Assembly (NCBI GenBank): GCA_030427505.1
Contig: JAUICH010000025.1
Location: forward strand, 1 to 64,000
Direction: 5' to 3'
Source of the DNA: Verrucomicrobiia bacterium
Lineage (GTDB): Bacteria > Verrucomicrobiota > Verrucomicrobiia > Verrucomicrobiales > DEV007
DNA: 64,000 nucleotides
The notes under the pieces were generated by a model. The model had not been told where the DNA came from and did no database searches. It was given only the letters and a program-made list of their open reading frames with translations. The translations under genes and the position numbers were made by a program. Below are positions 38,147 to 47,589 of the stretch, one piece after another. The first letter of the stretch is position 1. Each line of letters starts with the position of its first letter.

Positions 38147-39280
38147 TTAGATAAAAGGTTTCTTCGAGACCACGGCGGGAAAGAGACGGCCCCGGATGTC
38201 GAGACAGACTTCCGTGCCGGGTGCTGACTTCTCCAAAGGCAGGTAAGCAAGCCCAATGCCGGTCCCCAGGCTGGGAGACAGCGAACCGCTGGAAAGTTCG
38301 CCGATGGGTTCCTTCGTTTCGGGATCGACCACCGCGTAGCCGGTACGCGGCGGCGGCGCTTTGCCCGTCACGCAGATGGCGGACAGCTTGCTGGGCAGGC
38401 CCTTGGTGAGCTGGACTTTCAGGGCGTCGTGGCCCAGGAACTCGTCCTTTCCCATTTTGACAAAGGGCTTCAGCCCCGCTTCCAGCGGGGTGTGGTAGCC
38501 GTCCAGGTCGGAACCGTTCAGCGGGTAGCACTTCTCCAGCCGCAGGGTGTCCCGCGCGCCGAGTCCACAGGGCACCGCGCCGGCTTCCAAGAAAGCGTCA
38601 AACCACGCGGGGGTCTGCGCGGCGGGGCAGAAAAATTCGAATCCGTCCTCTCCCGTGTAGCCCGTCCGGCAGATGCGGATGGGCGTGGGATTGTCTTCGT
38701 CTCCTTCCGCCACCACCTTGATGATGCCGTTGCGGGGCGGCAGGGCGGGGGAGCCCGGCAGGCGTTTGGCGACTTTCTCGTAGATGGCCTGGCTTTTTGG
38801 GCCCTGCACGGCCAGGGCGCCGTAGCCCGCCGAGTGATCTTCGATCCGCACGGTGTAGTAAGAGTCCGCCTCCTGCTCCAGCCAGATGAGGTCTTCCGAA
38901 AGTTTGGAAGCATTTACGACCAGGAAGAAGCCGTCGGTCCGCGTCCGGTAAAGGATCAAGTCATCGATCACGCCGCCGCGTTCGTTCAGCATCAGAGTGT
39001 ATTGGCCCTGGCCCGGTTTCAGCACGCTGGCGTCGTTCGTGAGGAGGTGATTGAGATATGCCGCGGCCGCCTTGGTGCCTTCGGTGGAGCGGACGGTGAT
39101 CTCCCCCATGTGCGAAATGTCGAACACCCCGCAGCTTTCCCGCACCGCGCGGTGCTCCCGCAGGATGCCTTCGTACTGCACCGGCATCTCCCAGCCGGCA
39201 AAGGGTACGAGCCGCGCGCCCAGGGCCACATGGCGGTCATGCAGGGGCGAACGTTTCAGGTCTTCCGTGTTTTCGGACAT
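38147..39280 (-). CDS. gcvT: Aminomethyltransferase, T protein of the glycine cleavage system
   Basis: 377 aa from ATG 39280 ([17 protein letters not shown]); a longer frame upstream is non-coding. It transfers the methylene group to tetrahydrofolate and releases ammonia. Seen: [33 protein letters not shown], a folate-binding [11 protein letters not shown] and [22 protein letters not shown]. First gene of gcvT-gcvH-gcvP. I looked for a glycine riboswitch in the 275 bp upstream and did not find its conserved cores. Confidence 0.95.
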   Translation of the reverse strand: MSENTEDLKRSPLHDRHVALGARLVPFAGWEMPVQYEGILREHRAVRESCGVFDISHMGEITVRSTEGTKAAAAYLNHLLTNDASVLKPGQGQYTLMLNERGGVIDDLILYRTRTDGFFLVVNASKLSEDLIWLEQEADSYYTVRIEDHSAGYGALAVQGPKSQAIYEKVAKRLPGSPALPPRNGIIKVVAEGDEDNPTPIRICRTGYTGEDGFEFFCPAAQTPAWFDAFLEAGAVPCGLGARDTLRLEKCYPLNGSDLDGYHTPLEAGLKPFVKMGKDEFLGHDALKVQLTKGLPSKLSAICVTGKAPPPRTGYAVVDPETKEPIGELSSGSLSPSLGTGIGLAYLPLEKSAPGTEVCLDIRGRLFPAVVSKKPFI

Positions 39281-39433
39281 GCGGGCGCGCCAGGGCGCGA
39301 AATCGGGTGGAGTGCTGCAATGCAGACTTATGGTGGTGAAGGCGTTTGTCAACGCCGTGGCCGCTCCGTGGGGAAGAGAATTTCTCCGGATTCTCCAGGC
39401 CCGCTTTAAGAATCCTGGCGGCGAAGCGTCTTT

Positions 39434-39463
39434 CCCGGGAGGAAAGCGCCTTTCGCTCCCGGG
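39434..39463. promoter_or_regulatory. Long hairpin in the gcvT / rhomboid-like divergent region
   Basis: CCCGGGAG (39434-39441) pairs perfectly with CTCCCGGG (39456-39463), and inside it AAAG pairs with CTTT around CGC. The hairpin lies upstream of both genes, so it is not a plain terminator. It could be an operator or leader structure. Confidence 0.35.
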
Positions 39464-39557
39464 ATGCCGTGCTATCATCGGAACAGCGGCCCGGGTTCGT
39501 ACGGGTTGGGCTTTCGAAGCCTTCCTTTTCAGTTACCTATTTCCCCTCACTGTTTTC

Positions 39558-40388
39558 ATGCCTGACAATCGCGGCCCCCGGAACTTCTTCGACCGGCTGG
39601 AACACAAGCTCTCACACCTGGCCATTCCCCACGTCTTGCGCTGGGTGGGCATCTTTCAGGTGGTGGTGTTCGTCCTGATGGCGATGGACTCCCAATATTG
39701 GGAGTGGATCGCTTTTAACCGGGACGCCATCTTTGAGGGGCAAGTCTGGCGGCTGTTCAGCTTCATTTTCATGCCCCGCAGCAGCAGCCCTTTGTTCCTG
39801 CTGGTTTCGGTGGTCTTCCTCTGGTTCCTCAGCGACGGGCTGGAGCATGCCTGGGGCAGCTTCCGGGTGAACCTGTACTTTTTTTCCACGATGTTTTGTC
39901 TGGCCCTGGCCGGCCTGCTGGTCCCCTTGACGAACATCCTGAGCCTGGTGACCTACGCGAGCATCTTTCTCGCGTTCGCGTGCCTGTATCCGAACCAGGT
40001 CATCAACCTCATGTTCGTCATCCCCATCAAGATCAAGTATCTGGCCTGGATCATCGGAGGGGTATTGATGCTCATGATTCTCGAAAATTACTACACGGCC
40101 GCGGTCGTGGGTCTGGGTCTTTTGCCTTTCTTCGGGGTCTTTGGTCCCGGCTTTATCCGCGACCTCAAGCAGCAGAACAAGGCGGCCAGCCGCCGGGCCG
40201 ACTACCAGGCTAAAGTGCGCGAGGGCAAGAAAGAGACGGCGGCCTTTCACACCTGCGCGGAGTGCGGCATTACGGATGGAGAGGCGCCGGAAATGGAGTT
40301 CCGCGTCTCGGACGACGGCGAGGAGTACTGCCTGACCTGTCTGGAGTCCCGCAAACAGGCGGAAGAAAAATCCGCCTCCGCCTCCTGA
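39558..40388 (+). CDS. Rhomboid-like membrane protein with C-terminal zinc-ribbon-like tail
   Basis: 276 aa from ATG 39558. About five to six membrane helices (residues ~25-205) begin with a rhomboid-type segment (FEGQVWRLFSFIFMP). I see neither the catalytic GxSG serine loop nor a matching later His, so it resembles an inactive, derlin-like rhomboid. The hydrophilic tail (~210-276) contains CAEC and CLTC about 30 residues apart, suggesting a zinc-binding knuckle. Function unknown. It is divergent from gcvT. Confidence 0.6.
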   Translation: MPDNRGPRNFFDRLEHKLSHLAIPHVLRWVGIFQVVVFVLMAMDSQYWEWIAFNRDAIFEGQVWRLFSFIFMPRSSSPLFLLVSVVFLWFLSDGLEHAWGSFRVNLYFFSTMFCLALAGLLVPLTNILSLVTYASIFLAFACLYPNQVINLMFVIPIKIKYLAWIIGGVLMLMILENYYTAAVVGLGLLPFFGVFGPGFIRDLKQQNKAASRRADYQAKVREGKKETAAFHTCAECGITDGEAPEMEFRVSDDGEEYCLTCLESRKQAEEKSASAS

Positions 40389-40447
40389 AACTGGCCGGCC
40401 CGTATTTGGCTTGGTCCGAGAAAGGGCGCGAGTGGCCGCGCGCGCCT

Positions 40448-42430
40448 CTACCGGAACCGGAACGGCATGGGCAGACGGACCCGGAAGGGCAGGGACTCTC
40501 CATTCCGGTAAAAGCGCCACCACCACAGGACAAAGGCGATGGCGGCCACGGTCAACAACACGCGGACGGTGGTCCAGGCGTAGCTTCCCCAGGGGATGGG
40601 CGCCTTGGTGGTGATGCCCACGGCTGGGGAGGGGAAGGAGTAGCGCCCGTTGCCGGAGGTGGTGAAGACCCGGAATTCATAGATACTGCCGGGGTTCAGG
40701 CCGCGGATGGTGGCGGTCATGTTCTTCAGTTCGCGATGGAATGAAACATCGTGGTAGGGCACCCAGACGCTCTTGAGCTGGTAGCTTTCCGGGTCGTAGC
40801 TCATCTGCCGCATTTCGACTTCAAATTCCTGGTAGCCCTCCCGGGGGATCTGCCAGCCCAGCGAAATGGTGGAGCGGCCCGTGTCCACGTAGTTGAAGGA
40901 TTGGATGCTGGGGACTTCGATGTCGATCTTGCGATCGAAGGCCGGGACGGTGGGGAACCCCGTGGGGGAAGGGTCGCCTTCATCCAGGTCCGAGGTGGAG
41001 CCGATCTGTCCGTTCGCGGTGTGGGTCTTCGGGCCGGACCCCGAGGCAGCGGGCGTGATGGTGATGCGGGGTTCGTAGGTGTTGGCGGGCTCCGGGGTGG
41101 CGCCGCCCGCCACCATTGCCTGCACCGGAATACTGAACTGCGCGTTCTGGGAGGCGATTTCGATGGTGTCCTTCAGCGGGCCGCGTTTGTCCTCCGGCGC
41201 CACAAACTCGACCAGCAAGTCCCGTTGCGAAAGGGGCGGCACCTGGATGGTGCGGGGAACGTCCACCAGCTTGAACGGCTGAAGAATCCCGATGCCCACC
41301 GTGGCGGGTTTGCCGCCCGAGTTCCTCAAGATCAGCTTCCGGTAGGAGACTTCGCCGGGCTGGACTTCGTCAAAGTCCAGCAGGCCCAGGGGCTCGTCCG
41401 CGAAACCGATTTCCAGGCGCGGCGGGGCCGCTTCCGCGTTGATGGGGAAGCGCTTCGTGAAGTTGCCGCCCCGCACAGTGATGAAGCCGGAGTAGGAGTT
41501 CACGTCCTTCTCGGGCAGCACCAGGTCGATACTGGCGCGGTTCTTTCCGTTCAGCCGGAGCACGGGAGCCTGCGGCGACTTCAGCCGGGCGCCAGTGTCC
41601 AGGATCAGGGTGTCGATGGCGGGCTCGAAACTGATAATCTCCAGAGAGCCGGTCCGGCGGCGGGTATCCGGGTTCCAGGCCAGTTCCACCATGGGGTTGT
41701 CGGAGCCGATGGGCTCGAAGGCATCGCCCTTCAGTCTGGCGATGCCTTGTTCGTCTTCGTGGAAGCGGAGTTCGAAGACTTTGGTTCCCGGCTCCGTGGG
41801 AATGTAGGCCACGGTCAGAGTGGTGGAGTCTCCCGCCGCCAGGTCGAAGGCGCCGTCCGCCGGGGAAACCCAGTACCAGGGCGGGGTCAGGGGCATCTCC
41901 TTCTGGAAACTCGCGTCCCCGCTGTTGGTAATGGTGATGGATTGGACCTCCTTGCCGCCGATCGCCACCCGGCCAAAGTCGAACCCGCCGGAAACCTCGA
42001 TGTGCGGGGTCGATTCGATGAGTTCGATGTCCACCCGGGCGGCTGGGGAGAAGTATCCGCCGACGTAGCGCACCGCGTAGGTAAACGAATCCATCGACGC
42101 CTGGCTGTCCGCCGCCGGCAGGTAGAGAATCTTGGCCTGGGTGGGATGCCCGCTCACGACCCGGATGTTCCGGATGAGCCGGCCCTGGGTGGGAAAGTCC
42201 CGGATCAGAAATTCCACCCGCGAACTGGGGGTGCGCGCGTCGGCGCTCAGGTCGATCTCGATCGGGACGCCTTTGGTGGCCTTGACCTTTGACTCCAGCG
42301 GCACGGGAATGCCCAGCTCAGGGTCGGGCTGTTGCTGGGCCTTTGCTGGTAGTGTCCATAGCCCCAGCATCGCCGTCAGGGTCACGCCCAGGTTCCGTAT
42401 GCTCCTGGGCTCCCGCCATGATGCCGCCAT
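40448..42430 (-). CDS. Large exported Ig-like/FN3 protein with C-terminal membrane anchor
   Basis: About 660 aa if started at ATG 42430; longer starts exist but give an atypical N-terminus. A signal peptide ends near PAKAQQQ. Several beta-sandwich segments of choice-of-anchor/ASH type follow (VAIGGKEVQSITITNSGDASF; QPGEVSYRKLILRNSGGKPA), then a Ser/Thr/Gly/Pro linker and a fibronectin type III domain (~535-620, ending GSIYEFRVFTTSGNGRYSFPS). A single membrane helix (YAWTTVRVLLTVAAIAFVLW) precedes a short basic tail. It would display its domains outside the inner membrane. Function unknown; the next upstream gene encodes a glycosyltransferase-like protein. Confidence 0.7.
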   Translation of the reverse strand: MAASWREPRSIRNLGVTLTAMLGLWTLPAKAQQQPDPELGIPVPLESKVKATKGVPIEIDLSADARTPSSRVEFLIRDFPTQGRLIRNIRVVSGHPTQAKILYLPAADSQASMDSFTYAVRYVGGYFSPAARVDIELIESTPHIEVSGGFDFGRVAIGGKEVQSITITNSGDASFQKEMPLTPPWYWVSPADGAFDLAAGDSTTLTVAYIPTEPGTKVFELRFHEDEQGIARLKGDAFEPIGSDNPMVELAWNPDTRRRTGSLEIISFEPAIDTLILDTGARLKSPQAPVLRLNGKNRASIDLVLPEKDVNSYSGFITVRGGNFTKRFPINAEAAPPRLEIGFADEPLGLLDFDEVQPGEVSYRKLILRNSGGKPATVGIGILQPFKLVDVPRTIQVPPLSQRDLLVEFVAPEDKRGPLKDTIEIASQNAQFSIPVQAMVAGGATPEPANTYEPRITITPAASGSGPKTHTANGQIGSTSDLDEGDPSPTGFPTVPAFDRKIDIEVPSIQSFNYVDTGRSTISLGWQIPREGYQEFEVEMRQMSYDPESYQLKSVWVPYHDVSFHRELKNMTATIRGLNPGSIYEFRVFTTSGNGRYSFPSPAVGITTKAPIPWGSYAWTTVRVLLTVAAIAFVLWWWRFYRNGESLPFRVRLPMPFRFR

Positions 42431-42723
42431 GTTTTGCCCGCTGGGCTTAGCCCTGAAGTCCAATGTGTTCACCAATGAGGTCTGGGCTCGGTAACTGAAA
42501 CGCCTCTGACGCCAAGCTCTTCCCAAAGCTTGAATGTTAAGTCTCCGCGAATCGCTTGTCAAAAGAGCTTGGAGCCCCCTTTTCACCGGTCTTTCCAAGG
42601 GGTACGGACAAATTTCCAAACCGCCCGGAAGAGACGAATCACCAGAATCAGAGTCGCAAACGGCGAATCATCAGGAAACGCGGCCCATAGTCCGCCAGTT
42701 TTTCCAAACCCCCAAGGGCTGGT

Positions 42724-44874
42724 TCAATAAATAAACCGGGAAAGCGGGGCGGGGGGCAGGTGGGGGAGGCCGGCGTCGTAGATGACCGCCCACAAGTTCA
42801 GCCCGGCCACGATCAGGAACAGCGCGGCAAAGGCCGCGAAGGTGTAGCGCCCCATCCGTTCCAGGCTGAGCGCCGTCAGGAGGACCGCCGCCGGCAGCAC
42901 CGGCAGGAACAGACGGTGCAGAAAGGGGGCCTTCGCGACCACCAGGACCGCCAGGTAGAACACGGCCCACAGCGCCAGGATGCCGGTGACGGGCCACTTC
43001 TCCTTTGCCTTAAAGAGAAAGACCCAGGAAAGCACCATCGCCTGCGCCAGCATGGCCACGTCGATCAGGAAGGAGTCCAGGCGGGCGTAGTCGTGAAACT
43101 CCTTCGACTTGGCGATGGCCAGCGCCATGTTGTGACTCCAGTCAAAGCCCAGGTACAGCGCGCCGAGAACCACCAGGGGCGGCAGGCCGATCTTCATGCC
43201 TTCCACCAGGTGATAGACGGGCTGGAACTTCCGGTCCCGGATCCAGTCGCAAAGCAGGGCCACGCTCCCGATGTAGGCGATGTAGGTCAGCCCCGGCGGT
43301 CTGGCCAGGGCGCTCAGGATGATCAGGGCGCTCAGGATGAAGCTATTGGAGCTGGTTTTATGCTGAAACCGGGAAATCAAAGCGCCCAGGGTGAGGACCA
43401 CCAGGAACAGGCCCACCGCGTCCGTGCTGGGCCGGGCGTAGGCTTTCAGCAGCGAAAGGTGCACCGCCGCCAGGACCAGAGTCACCACCGTGACTGCGGA
43501 GGAAAGGCGCAACAGGCGCCGGCAGATGAAGTGGAGCGCCGCCAGCGTCCCAAAGCTGGCCAGGGCCGCCACCAGGATGTAGGCCAGCTCCGTGGGCAGA
43601 CCCAGCATGATGGGGACGGCCACCAGGAGAGGCGTCAGCGGCAGGTGGGTGTGGGGGTAGGAGTGAAAGAAGTCCTTCAGCGCCTGCTGGTCCTCCCCGC
43701 CGGTGAACCAGGCGGCCAGGGACTGGGCATACAGCCCGTAGCGGTCCGGGTCGTAGTGCAGGTAGAGGTGGCTGTAGGCCTGCTGCCAGGCCAGAACGCT
43801 GGTGACCAGGCCGCAGAGGCCCAGCAGCACCAGGAGCCAGGGCTCGAACCGGGGCCGCCGGAGGGTCCAGAATACGCCCGCGCCCACCGGCAGCCACAGC
43901 CACAGCAGCCAGAACGTGGGCCAGTCGTAGCCCAACTGAAAGAGGGGCTCGAAGTCCTCCTGCGCGCCGCCCGCCGTCACGGACAGGGAAAAGCGCGAAC
44001 GCTCCTGGGGATGGATGCACTGCAGGACGGGCGGGGGCGTTGCCAGCCAGGTCAGCCGGATGAGCATGGGGTCTCCCGCCGCGTTTTGGCCTTCGAAGTG
44101 CCGCTGATACTCGTCGCCGTCCCGGGCCACGGATTTCTTCACCAGCACGCCCGTCGCTTCGTTGATGACTTCTACCCGGACGTGGTTTTTCACGTCCGTC
44201 AAAAGCCGGGGAATCCAGACGTAGTCCAGGTCCGCCTCCGGCGCGGCGAAGCGGATCTCCAGCGGGTGCTCCGCGTCCAGCGCCACGGCCCGGTCGGCGG
44301 GCACGGGCTCCAGGGTGGAGAAGAACGCCAGCTCCTCCACGGGCTCCGGGGTCTTGGGCACTTTCTTACCCAGGTAGAAACGGGGCACGAAGTCCAGCGC
44401 CTGTCCGTTCTGGCTGACGGAGACCGGCACGCGGGGCGGTTCCGTGGCCGCGTGCACGGCGGGGGGCTCTTCCCGCAGCCATTGCAGCGTCAGCCGCATG
44501 CGGTCTCCCGCCGCGTTCCCGCTCGGAAACCGCGTGATGGGGAAGCGCTCCTCGCCCCGGCACGTCACCTGGGAGGTGACGGTTTCCCCGGTGGTCAGGT
44601 TCTCCAGCGTCACCCGCACCTCCTGGATGGAGATGGGCAGGAGGTTTGCCCAGTAGATGCGGTTAATGCCCTTGCCCGGGGAGTCAAATTCCACACTGAC
44701 CGGTTCGCCTTCCTCGAAGGCCTCCAGCTTCCGCTCCGGGACCGGCTCCAGTTGGCGGTAAATGGGTTCCGGCCGGAGGTCGAGATAGAGCAGCACGGAC
44801 ACCACGGCCATGGCGACTGCGTAAACGGCAAAGGCCTTAAGGTAGCCTTTCTTTACCTCCCCCCAAAGAGACAT
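42724..44874 (-). CDS. Membrane glycosyltransferase-like protein with large periplasmic N-terminal domain
   Basis: 716 aa. One N-terminal helix (~13-31) is followed by ~280 residues of soluble beta-rich sequence containing two similar units (GNAAGDRMRLTLQWL and QNAAGDPMLIRLTWL), so this part is an internal duplication. About ten membrane helices (~325-705) follow, resembling GT39/PMT_2-type polytopic enzymes, but I do not see a clear catalytic DD/DE loop; HYDPDRYGLYAQSL in the first periplasmic loop is the best candidate. It may be a glycosyltransferase or a related integral membrane protein. It is followed on the same strand by the Ig-like/FN3 gene. Confidence 0.6.
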   Translation of the reverse strand: MSLWGEVKKGYLKAFAVYAVAMAVVSVLLYLDLRPEPIYRQLEPVPERKLEAFEEGEPVSVEFDSPGKGINRIYWANLLPISIQEVRVTLENLTTGETVTSQVTCRGEERFPITRFPSGNAAGDRMRLTLQWLREEPPAVHAATEPPRVPVSVSQNGQALDFVPRFYLGKKVPKTPEPVEELAFFSTLEPVPADRAVALDAEHPLEIRFAAPEADLDYVWIPRLLTDVKNHVRVEVINEATGVLVKKSVARDGDEYQRHFEGQNAAGDPMLIRLTWLATPPPVLQCIHPQERSRFSLSVTAGGAQEDFEPLFQLGYDWPTFWLLWLWLPVGAGVFWTLRRPRFEPWLLVLLGLCGLVTSVLAWQQAYSHLYLHYDPDRYGLYAQSLAAWFTGGEDQQALKDFFHSYPHTHLPLTPLLVAVPIMLGLPTELAYILVAALASFGTLAALHFICRRLLRLSSAVTVVTLVLAAVHLSLLKAYARPSTDAVGLFLVVLTLGALISRFQHKTSSNSFILSALIILSALARPPGLTYIAYIGSVALLCDWIRDRKFQPVYHLVEGMKIGLPPLVVLGALYLGFDWSHNMALAIAKSKEFHDYARLDSFLIDVAMLAQAMVLSWVFLFKAKEKWPVTGILALWAVFYLAVLVVAKAPFLHRLFLPVLPAAVLLTALSLERMGRYTFAAFAALFLIVAGLNLWAVIYDAGLPHLPPAPLSRFIY

Positions 44875-45033
44875 TGGCCGAAGTAAGACAAAAAATGCGC
44901 CAAACGCAAGGGCGGGTCAGACAGCAGGAGGGTTTCCACCCGAAAGGGGAGGTCAAAATACTTCCCTTTCGGCCCCATCGCCCTCACCCTGGTGGTTGGA
45001 GCCTGGCTGCCTGGTGGCGCCTGTCCCACGACT

Positions 45034-45930
45034 ATGAGAATCCCCCGCATTTTACCCATGGCGCCGGTCTGGCGGACCGCCGCCGCGCTGCCCTTTCTCC
45101 TCCTGCTGGCCCCGCCGCTCTGGGCGGGCCCCCTGCCAGACATCAGCACCGTGGAGCCGGACCTCGTCTCGCCGCCCATGGTGGAAGGCCCGCCCGCGCC
45201 CGGCAAACGGGTCCGCGTGACGCCGCCCGAGTACGCCGGGACGGAAGTGCACCACTCCCTCTACCTGCCCGTGGATTGGGAGGCGGGAAAGACCTACCCA
45301 GTCATCGCGGAATACGCCGGGAACGGACCCTACGCGAACGGCTTTGGCGATACCTGCACCGGCAAAGTGGAAGACTGCAACCTGGGCTACGGACTCAGCG
45401 GCGGAGCGGGCTACCTTTGGATCTGCCTGCCCTACATCAGCGAAGACCACCAGCATAACCAACTGACGTGGTGGGGCGACGTGGAGGCCACCGCCGCCTA
45501 CGCCAAGACCGCCATTCCCCGCCTGTGCCGCGACTACGGCGGAGATCCGGACAAAGTCATCCTCGCCGGGTTCTCCCGCGGCTCCATCGCCTGCAACTAC
45601 ATTGGCCTGCACGATGACGAGATCTCCGCGCTCTGGCGGGGCTTCCTTTGCCACAGCCACTACGACGGGGTGAAGACCTGGGACTACCCGGAAAGCGGCC
45701 GCGCCTCCGCCTTGAAACGCCTGCGCCGCCTGGGCGACCGGCCCCAATTCATCAGCGACGCCGGGCTGGCCAGCACCCGCGCCTACCTGGACGAGGCGCG
45801 CCCCGGCGGTCCCTTCACCTTCCAGGAAATCCCGTTCCGCAATCACACCGATACCTGGGTCCTGCGCGACCTCCCGGAACGGCGGATCGCCCGCGAGTGG
45901 TTGCGGAAAGTGCTCCGCGAAGCGCCCTGA
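45034..45930 (+). CDS. Exported alpha/beta-hydrolase, esterase-like
   Basis: 298 aa from ATG 45034, with a signal peptide ending near PLWAG. An esterase-type fold is visible: a first strand segment HHSLYLPVDWEAGKTYPVIAEYAG, the nucleophile elbow GFSRGS, a possible oxyanion segment and a late histidine in FRNHTDTWV. It resembles PHB-depolymerase or acyl-esterase-like hydrolases of PVC bacteria, but the substrate is unknown. Paired cysteines (DTCTGKVEDC) suggest a disulfide. Divergent from the membrane glycosyltransferase-like gene. Confidence 0.7.
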   Translation: MRIPRILPMAPVWRTAAALPFLLLLAPPLWAGPLPDISTVEPDLVSPPMVEGPPAPGKRVRVTPPEYAGTEVHHSLYLPVDWEAGKTYPVIAEYAGNGPYANGFGDTCTGKVEDCNLGYGLSGGAGYLWICLPYISEDHQHNQLTWWGDVEATAAYAKTAIPRLCRDYGGDPDKVILAGFSRGSIACNYIGLHDDEISALWRGFLCHSHYDGVKTWDYPESGRASALKRLRRLGDRPQFISDAGLASTRAYLDEARPGGPFTFQEIPFRNHTDTWVLRDLPERRIAREWLRKVLREAP

Positions 45931-46516
45931 GAGATCCCGTCAACGAACGACGCCACGCCACGCCACGCCCTCCCAACCACCCTCCCTGGGTCTGGAAGCA
46001 CCACCAGCGTTTCCTCCAGGTTTTTGCCAGAGCCAAGTCCCCCCAAACCGGGTCCCAGGACCGTCCGTGGAAATACGGGCAGCGGGCGCTTCGACACTCC
46101 CGCCAGCCGCTGCCAGCTCCGCCTCCGATTCGCATCCTGGATCTTGCATCCCGTATCCTGCATCAAGGCCGCAGGGCCGCCCATCCCGCATCAGCGCCGC
46201 GGGTCCCCGAATCCCGAACGCCAACGGCGTGACCGTCGATAGCCCGGGGTGAAACCCCGGGGATCCGCCCCCAAAATGTTTCCGCCCTGAAAGGGCGGGC
46301 GTGACGTTCCTCCACATCCCACAACCGCCCGTCCGGCCTCGGACTCCGCCCGTCCGGCACCGGACTCCGAATTCTCAATTATTTAAGGAATTTATACTTT
46401 TAAGAATCATAAAATACCCTAGAATGACTCAGGCGTGCCACCCTTACGCCCGCGTCCGCGCCCGGGCGCACACCCACACGTCTTACGCACACCTCATCCG
46501 TCCTATTTCACCACCC
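45931..46516. repeat. Intergenic region rich in short repeats and hairpins
   Basis: 586 bp. Three near-tandem units beginning GCATCCTGG, GCATCCCGT and GCATCAAGG lie near 46131-46170. Two strong hairpins follow: CCCGGGG-TGAAA-CCCCGGG (46243-46261) and CCGCCC-TGAAA-GGGCGG (46282-46298), sharing one loop sequence. A 21-bp direct repeat (46325-46345 and 46346-46366) comes next. The last ~130 bp are AT-rich and probably carry the promoter of the epimerase gene. The paired TGAAA hairpins look like a REP-type element seen in PVC genomes (from memory). Confidence 0.6.
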
Positions 46517-47545
46517 ATGTTCTCCAACCAAAAAGTCCTCGTCACCGGCGCAGGTGGCTTCATTGGCGGTCACCTCGTCCGCTACCTGAAAAACGCCGGA
46601 GCCGCCTCCATCCGCGCCGCGGACTGCAAGCCCCTGAGCCACTGGCACCAGGTCCACCCAGAGGTCGTGAACCTCGTCGTCGATCTCCGGGAAAAGAGCG
46701 CCTGCTTCCACGCCTGCCGGGAGGTCGACGTGGTCTTCAACCTCGCCGCCGACATGGGCGGCATGGGCTTTATCGAAAACAACAAAGCCGCCTGCATGCT
46801 GAACGTGCTCATCAACACGCACCTCCTCCAGGCCGCTGACTTCTGGGGCGCGTCCCGCTTCTTCTACGCCTCCTCCGCCTGCGTCTATCCCGACTACCTC
46901 CAGAAAAACGGCGACTGCGAGGGCCTGAAAGAAGACGACGCCTACCCCGCCATGCCGGAGGACGGCTACGGCTGGGAGAAACTCTTCAGCGAGCGCATGT
47001 GCCGCCACTACCAGGAAGACTTCGGCATCGAAACCCGCGTCGCCCGTTACCACAACGTTTACGGCCCCCACGGCGCCTGGACCGGAGGGCGCGAGAAAGC
47101 CCCCGCCGCCATCTGCCGGAAAGTCGCCGAGGCCAAGATTCGCGGCACCCACGCCATCGACATCTGGGGCGACGGCGAGCAGGTCCGCTCCTTCACCTAC
47201 ATCGACGACTGCCTGAAAGGCAGCGTGCTCCTGACCCAGAGCGAGCACTCCGCCCCCCTGAACATCGGCAGCGCCTACCGCGTCACCATCAACGAGCTGG
47301 TGGACATCGTCGAAGGCATCGCCGGCCTCAAGCTCCAGCGGAACTACCAGCCCCACGCCCCCAAAGGCGTCCGCTCCCGCAACAGCGACAACACCCAGAT
47401 CAAAGACCTCTTCAACTGGGAACCCGGCACCGCCCTGGAAGACGGCCTCGCCGCCACCTACGCCTGGATCTACGACCAAGTCCTCGCCGAAGACTCCGGC
47501 AAAGCCCGCGTCTCCACCGTGGACAGCGTCGCGCTGGCGGGGTGA
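46517..47545 (+). CDS. NAD-dependent epimerase, GDP-mannose 3,5-epimerase-like
   Basis: 342 aa from ATG 46517. Extended short-chain dehydrogenase fold: NAD loop VTGAGGFIGGHLV (~9-21), FNLAADMGGMGFIENNKA, catalytic SSACVYPDYLQ with the Tyr/Lys pair continued in YGWEKLFSERMC, and VARYHNVYGPHGAWTGGREKAPAA. This order is close to GDP-mannose 3,5-epimerase, which makes GDP-L-galactose and GDP-gulose, but other sugar-nucleotide epimerases are possible. It is convergent with hsdM and otherwise isolated from polysaccharide genes. Confidence 0.85.
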   Translation: MFSNQKVLVTGAGGFIGGHLVRYLKNAGAASIRAADCKPLSHWHQVHPEVVNLVVDLREKSACFHACREVDVVFNLAADMGGMGFIENNKAACMLNVLINTHLLQAADFWGASRFFYASSACVYPDYLQKNGDCEGLKEDDAYPAMPEDGYGWEKLFSERMCRHYQEDFGIETRVARYHNVYGPHGAWTGGREKAPAAICRKVAEAKIRGTHAIDIWGDGEQVRSFTYIDDCLKGSVLLTQSEHSAPLNIGSAYRVTINELVDIVEGIAGLKLQRNYQPHAPKGVRSRNSDNTQIKDLFNWEPGTALEDGLAATYAWIYDQVLAEDSGKARVSTVDSVALAG

Positions 47546-47589
47546 GGAGAGCGTCTCGTTCGCAATGAGAAGGTCAGCCGCAGCTGGGC

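Noticed and set aside
39281-39540. Glycine riboswitch before gcvT
   Set aside because: A GGAGAATCCGGAGA stretch looked suggestive, but the conserved CCGAAGG and CTCTCAGG cores are absent.
42760-44886. 708-codon plus-strand ORF opposite the membrane glycosyltransferase-like gene
   Set aside because: Gln/His/Arg-rich antisense reading; the minus strand shows coherent membrane helices.
46131-46366. Possible CRISPR array from short tandem units before the epimerase gene
   Set aside because: Units are only 14-21 bp, contiguous, without spacers, and no cas gene is present.
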